This document shows positions 14,043 through 15,909 of a stretch of 15,909 nucleotides of DNA, in pieces (positions within the stretch are counted from its first letter, which is position 1; each line of letters opens with the position of its first letter). The notes below the pieces were generated by a model, which did not search any database, was not told the DNA's origin, and saw only the letters and a list, made by a program, of their open reading frames with translations. Source of the DNA: UBA4661 sp002405405 (GTDB lineage Bacteria; Bacteroidota; Ignavibacteria; Kapaibacteriales; UBA4661). A program made the translations under genes and the position numbers. Location: positions 1 to 15,909 of the forward strand of contig DAIUAL010000065.1 in assembly GCA_036847245.1 (NCBI GenBank). Reading direction: 5' to 3'.

Positions 14043-15319
14043 TTAAAAGACGATTTCCTCTGTTTTTGTTGTCATTTCGGGCAGTGTGTAGCGTCCTCTT
14101 TTTCCGTCCTCTTTGCACAGCTCTTCATATTCTTTGGCTTGGGAAATTATTCGATTAGAGGTTGCAATCGATTTTGATAGCTTCATATCTATTAGTCGCT
14201 TTTGGATATCCGCTCTTGATAGAGCAGAATCTTTACCGAAAACCTCTTGCCAATCAATATGCTTTTCTTCGGTTGCGCGAAGTTTCTCAACTTCTTGCAT
14301 ACCCAATCTTACCAAAGTTTTTCGACTTTCATCAAACCGCGCATAGATATTCTCAAACTTCTTCGNNNNNNNNNNNNNNNNNNNNNNNNNNNNNNNNNNN
14401 NNNNNNNNNNNNNNNNNNNNNNNNNNNNNNNNNNNNNNNNNNNNNNNNNNNNNNNNNNNNNNNNNACCAAAGTTTTTCGACTTTCATCAAACCGCGCATA
14501 GATATTCTCAAACTTCTTCGCGCTCCGTTGCTTCTTGCATTCGATACTAATTGAATCATCTTTGGTATTCAGCGTGATAATCGTACTTGCCTTGTTTTCA
14601 ATCTCCGTACCCAAATGCCCACGCGCCTTGCTATCAAACTGCGATGGGTTTTGATGGATAACTACCACAAAGGTACAATCGGCTGTATTGATCGTGCTAT
14701 TAAGCATATCAATCAGAGGCGATGTGTAACGTGGCTCATTGAAGTTCACGCATATATCCGTCAGAACATCAAGAATGATAACCAAATGCTTTTTCGTCAT
14801 CTCCTTCACGGTTTCAAGAAAGATACGCATTGCCTCAAAACGGTTTTCACGGCTTTCTTCAAGCAATGAAGTAGCATAAAGATTTTCAGGCGGTTCGTAG
14901 GGATCGTCATGTGTTAAACGTGAAATGCACTGTATCGCATACGGTAGCTGTTCGGATAGATTGCGCTCTGTGTCAATCAATGCCACAGCACATTCCCTAT
15001 GTGCTATCAATCCTAAACATTTACTTTCGTCTTGATTGCGTTTTAGCAAAGAAGATGCAATAATTTCCGCAAGACGAGATTTGTGAAGTCCTGTCTTTGC
15101 AGAAACAACGGCAATCGTATTCGGATAAAGAACCGGAGATTCACCAATGCTCACTAACGGAGAAGCAAAGGTTATCTCTTTCTTCGACCGAGCAAAAACT
15201 TCCTTTTGTGTTTGAAGAAGTCTTTGCAAAACTTTGTGCGTATCGGATTGCTCTGTCTTGGCAGTGTGTCCATTGAGTAGGAGAACATCGCCAAACGTAT
15301 CGAGTGGTATTTCTTTCAT
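14043..15319 (-). CDS. RepA-like AAA family ATPase (interrupted only by an artificial gap)
   Basis: RecA-fold ATPase of the RepA/AAA_25 kind found in mobile-element replication modules. A Walker A variant TGLHKSR (76-82) follows a hydrophobic strand, IDTE (115-118) fits the catalytic acidic position, and LVIILDVLTD (179-188) is Walker B. VVVIHQNP (218-225) with KARGHLG (231-237) is the sensor/arginine region typical of these proteins. The 100 Ns at 14366-14465 lie between two identical 55-base copies. Removing 155 bases leaves 1122 bases, exactly 374 codons, and joins FDESRKTL directly to VRLGMQEVEKL, giving a 373-residue protein. The C-terminal 90 residues look like a helical DNA-binding tail. 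Its ATG overlaps the primase stop (ATGA), so the genes are translationally coupled. The role is probably a replicative helicase or loader for the element. Confidence 0.8.
14311..14520. other. Assembly gap with duplicated 55-base contig ends
   Basis: Bases 14311-14365 and 14466-14520 are identical over all 55 positions and flank exactly 100 Ns. A round 100-N spacer is a scaffolding convention. A 55-base exact overlap fits two contigs ending in the same k-mer that were joined with Ns instead of merged. The reading frame of the surrounding gene supports merging. Confidence 0.9.
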
Positions 15320-15909
15320 ATTCCCCCCATGACGATTGCATTACTATTGCCATAGTAAAAACGAGCAAGGTCTTTGCATTTGCTATCGGCGTTGTAGTAC
15401 TCAATAAACTTCTTCACCATTGCACTATATGCCCGTTGCTCTGTAATAAAACGCGGAAGCACCCATACAGCCCTGTAACGGTGATTTTCTGCTGTATGGC
15501 TGGGTGTTGTATAGGCAAAGACACAATGCTTGTAATATGCACTTTGCTTGAAGTCCTCCATGCTCATAGTGCCATCAAAATCAAGGGCGAGTATTTCACT
15601 ACCCACCCATGAAGTGCTACGGCGATCACACCAAAAACGATGGTCTGCGCCATTGTTATATTCCCCCTGTTGATTAACAAATTGTGATGGAGAAAAAGCA
15701 CAACCTATACGAGTAACAAAAGCAATCAAAACTTCTATTCGTGCGCTTGCATTGTAAAACTTGTTGTTGATTGGAATGCTACCGTTCGGCTTATTGATGA
15801 TGTTTTGATTGAATGCAACACGAAGCAAACGATTGCCCTCTGCATCATACAAAGGTGGTTGTGAATGTTGCTCTACATCAAAATCGGGAACATCGTTTTG
15901 CTTCACGTG
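15316..15909 (-). CDS. Archaeo-eukaryotic-type primase (partial, 5' end outside the window)
   Basis: At least 196 residues are visible, and the frame can be followed only to the window edge, where a GTG at 15906 may or may not be the start. Motifs fit an archaeo-eukaryotic primase (AEP) or primase-polymerase catalytic core. ILALDFDG (105-112) gives the paired metal-binding aspartates, and TTPSHTAENHRYRAVWVLP (133-151) contains the SxH-type nucleotide-binding motif. KDLARFYYG (178-186) matches the aspartate-arginine segment near the third motif. Such enzymes prime DNA synthesis on plasmids and integrative elements and usually pair with a RepA-like helicase, exactly the gene that follows with a 4-base overlap. 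The run of six G near its end precedes the next ATG by 5 bases and may serve as its ribosome site. Confidence 0.75.
   Translation of the reverse strand, partial: HVKQNDVPDFDVEQHSQPPLYDAEGNRLLRVAFNQNIINKPNGSIPINNKFYNASARIEVLIAFVTRIGCAFSPSQFVNQQGEYNNGADHRFWCDRRSTSWVGSEILALDFDGTMSMEDFKQSAYYKHCVFAYTTPSHTAENHRYRAVWVLPRFITEQRAYSAMVKKFIEYYNADSKCKDLARFYYGNSNAIVMGGI

Noticed and set aside
1..15909. CRISPR array, rRNA, complete insertion sequence or transposase
   Set aside because: No regularly spaced repeats with unique spacers, no rRNA-like stretches and no transposase motifs were seen.

Overview
The window looks like one end of an integrative mobile element (genomic island or integrative mobilizable element) inserted in a tRNA-Asn gene and carrying a multi-gene phage-defence cargo. 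The DNA is moderately AT-rich. Most starts lack a clear Shine-Dalgarno sequence, the tRNA remnant does not encode CCA, and the replication ATPase resembles those of Bacteroidota mobile elements. These points suggest the Bacteroidota/Chlorobiota side of bacteria, but this is a weak inference and no gene fixes the genus.

Left end (1-1811): a minus-strand intrinsic terminator and the 3' 42 bases of a tRNA-Asn(GTT) form the presumed attachment-site remnant. Short tandem repeats that look like integrase arm sites follow, then a tyrosine recombinase (minus strand) with its catalytic residues in place. Divergent from it are a 71-residue antitoxin-like protein and a DUF2442 protein.

Defence-like core (1833-12905): a T5orf172/GIY-YIG-type nuclease faces left across a 469-base intergenic region. 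To its right, in one direction, lie a PLD-nuclease/SNF2-helicase fusion, a large Eco57I-like adenine methyltransferase, an AlbA_2 + HATPase_c_4 protein, a DprA/SLOG-like protein and an 82-residue unknown. The helicase-methylase-ATPase trio is the recognisable core: modification by the methylase, remodelling or cleavage by the helicase-nuclease, and control or sensing by the ATPase are the likely roles. The methylase is broken near its 5' end by an apparent one-base deletion, which may be a sequence error. Its target-recognition part is clearly more AT-rich than its catalytic part.

Non-coding region (12906-14042): two diverged copies of an intergenic repeat, a strong intrinsic terminator, and about 200 bases packed with dyad symmetries. 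The latter include a nested 52-base palindrome and six copies of TGTATCA/TGATACA, which resemble replication-initiator or repressor sites.

Right end (14043-15909): two overlapping minus-strand genes, an archaeo-eukaryotic-type primase (entering from beyond the window) and a RepA-like AAA ATPase, probably form the element's replication module. The ATPase gene contains 100 Ns, but identical 55-base sequences flank the Ns. Removing one copy plus the Ns restores a single frame, so the gap is an assembly artefact.
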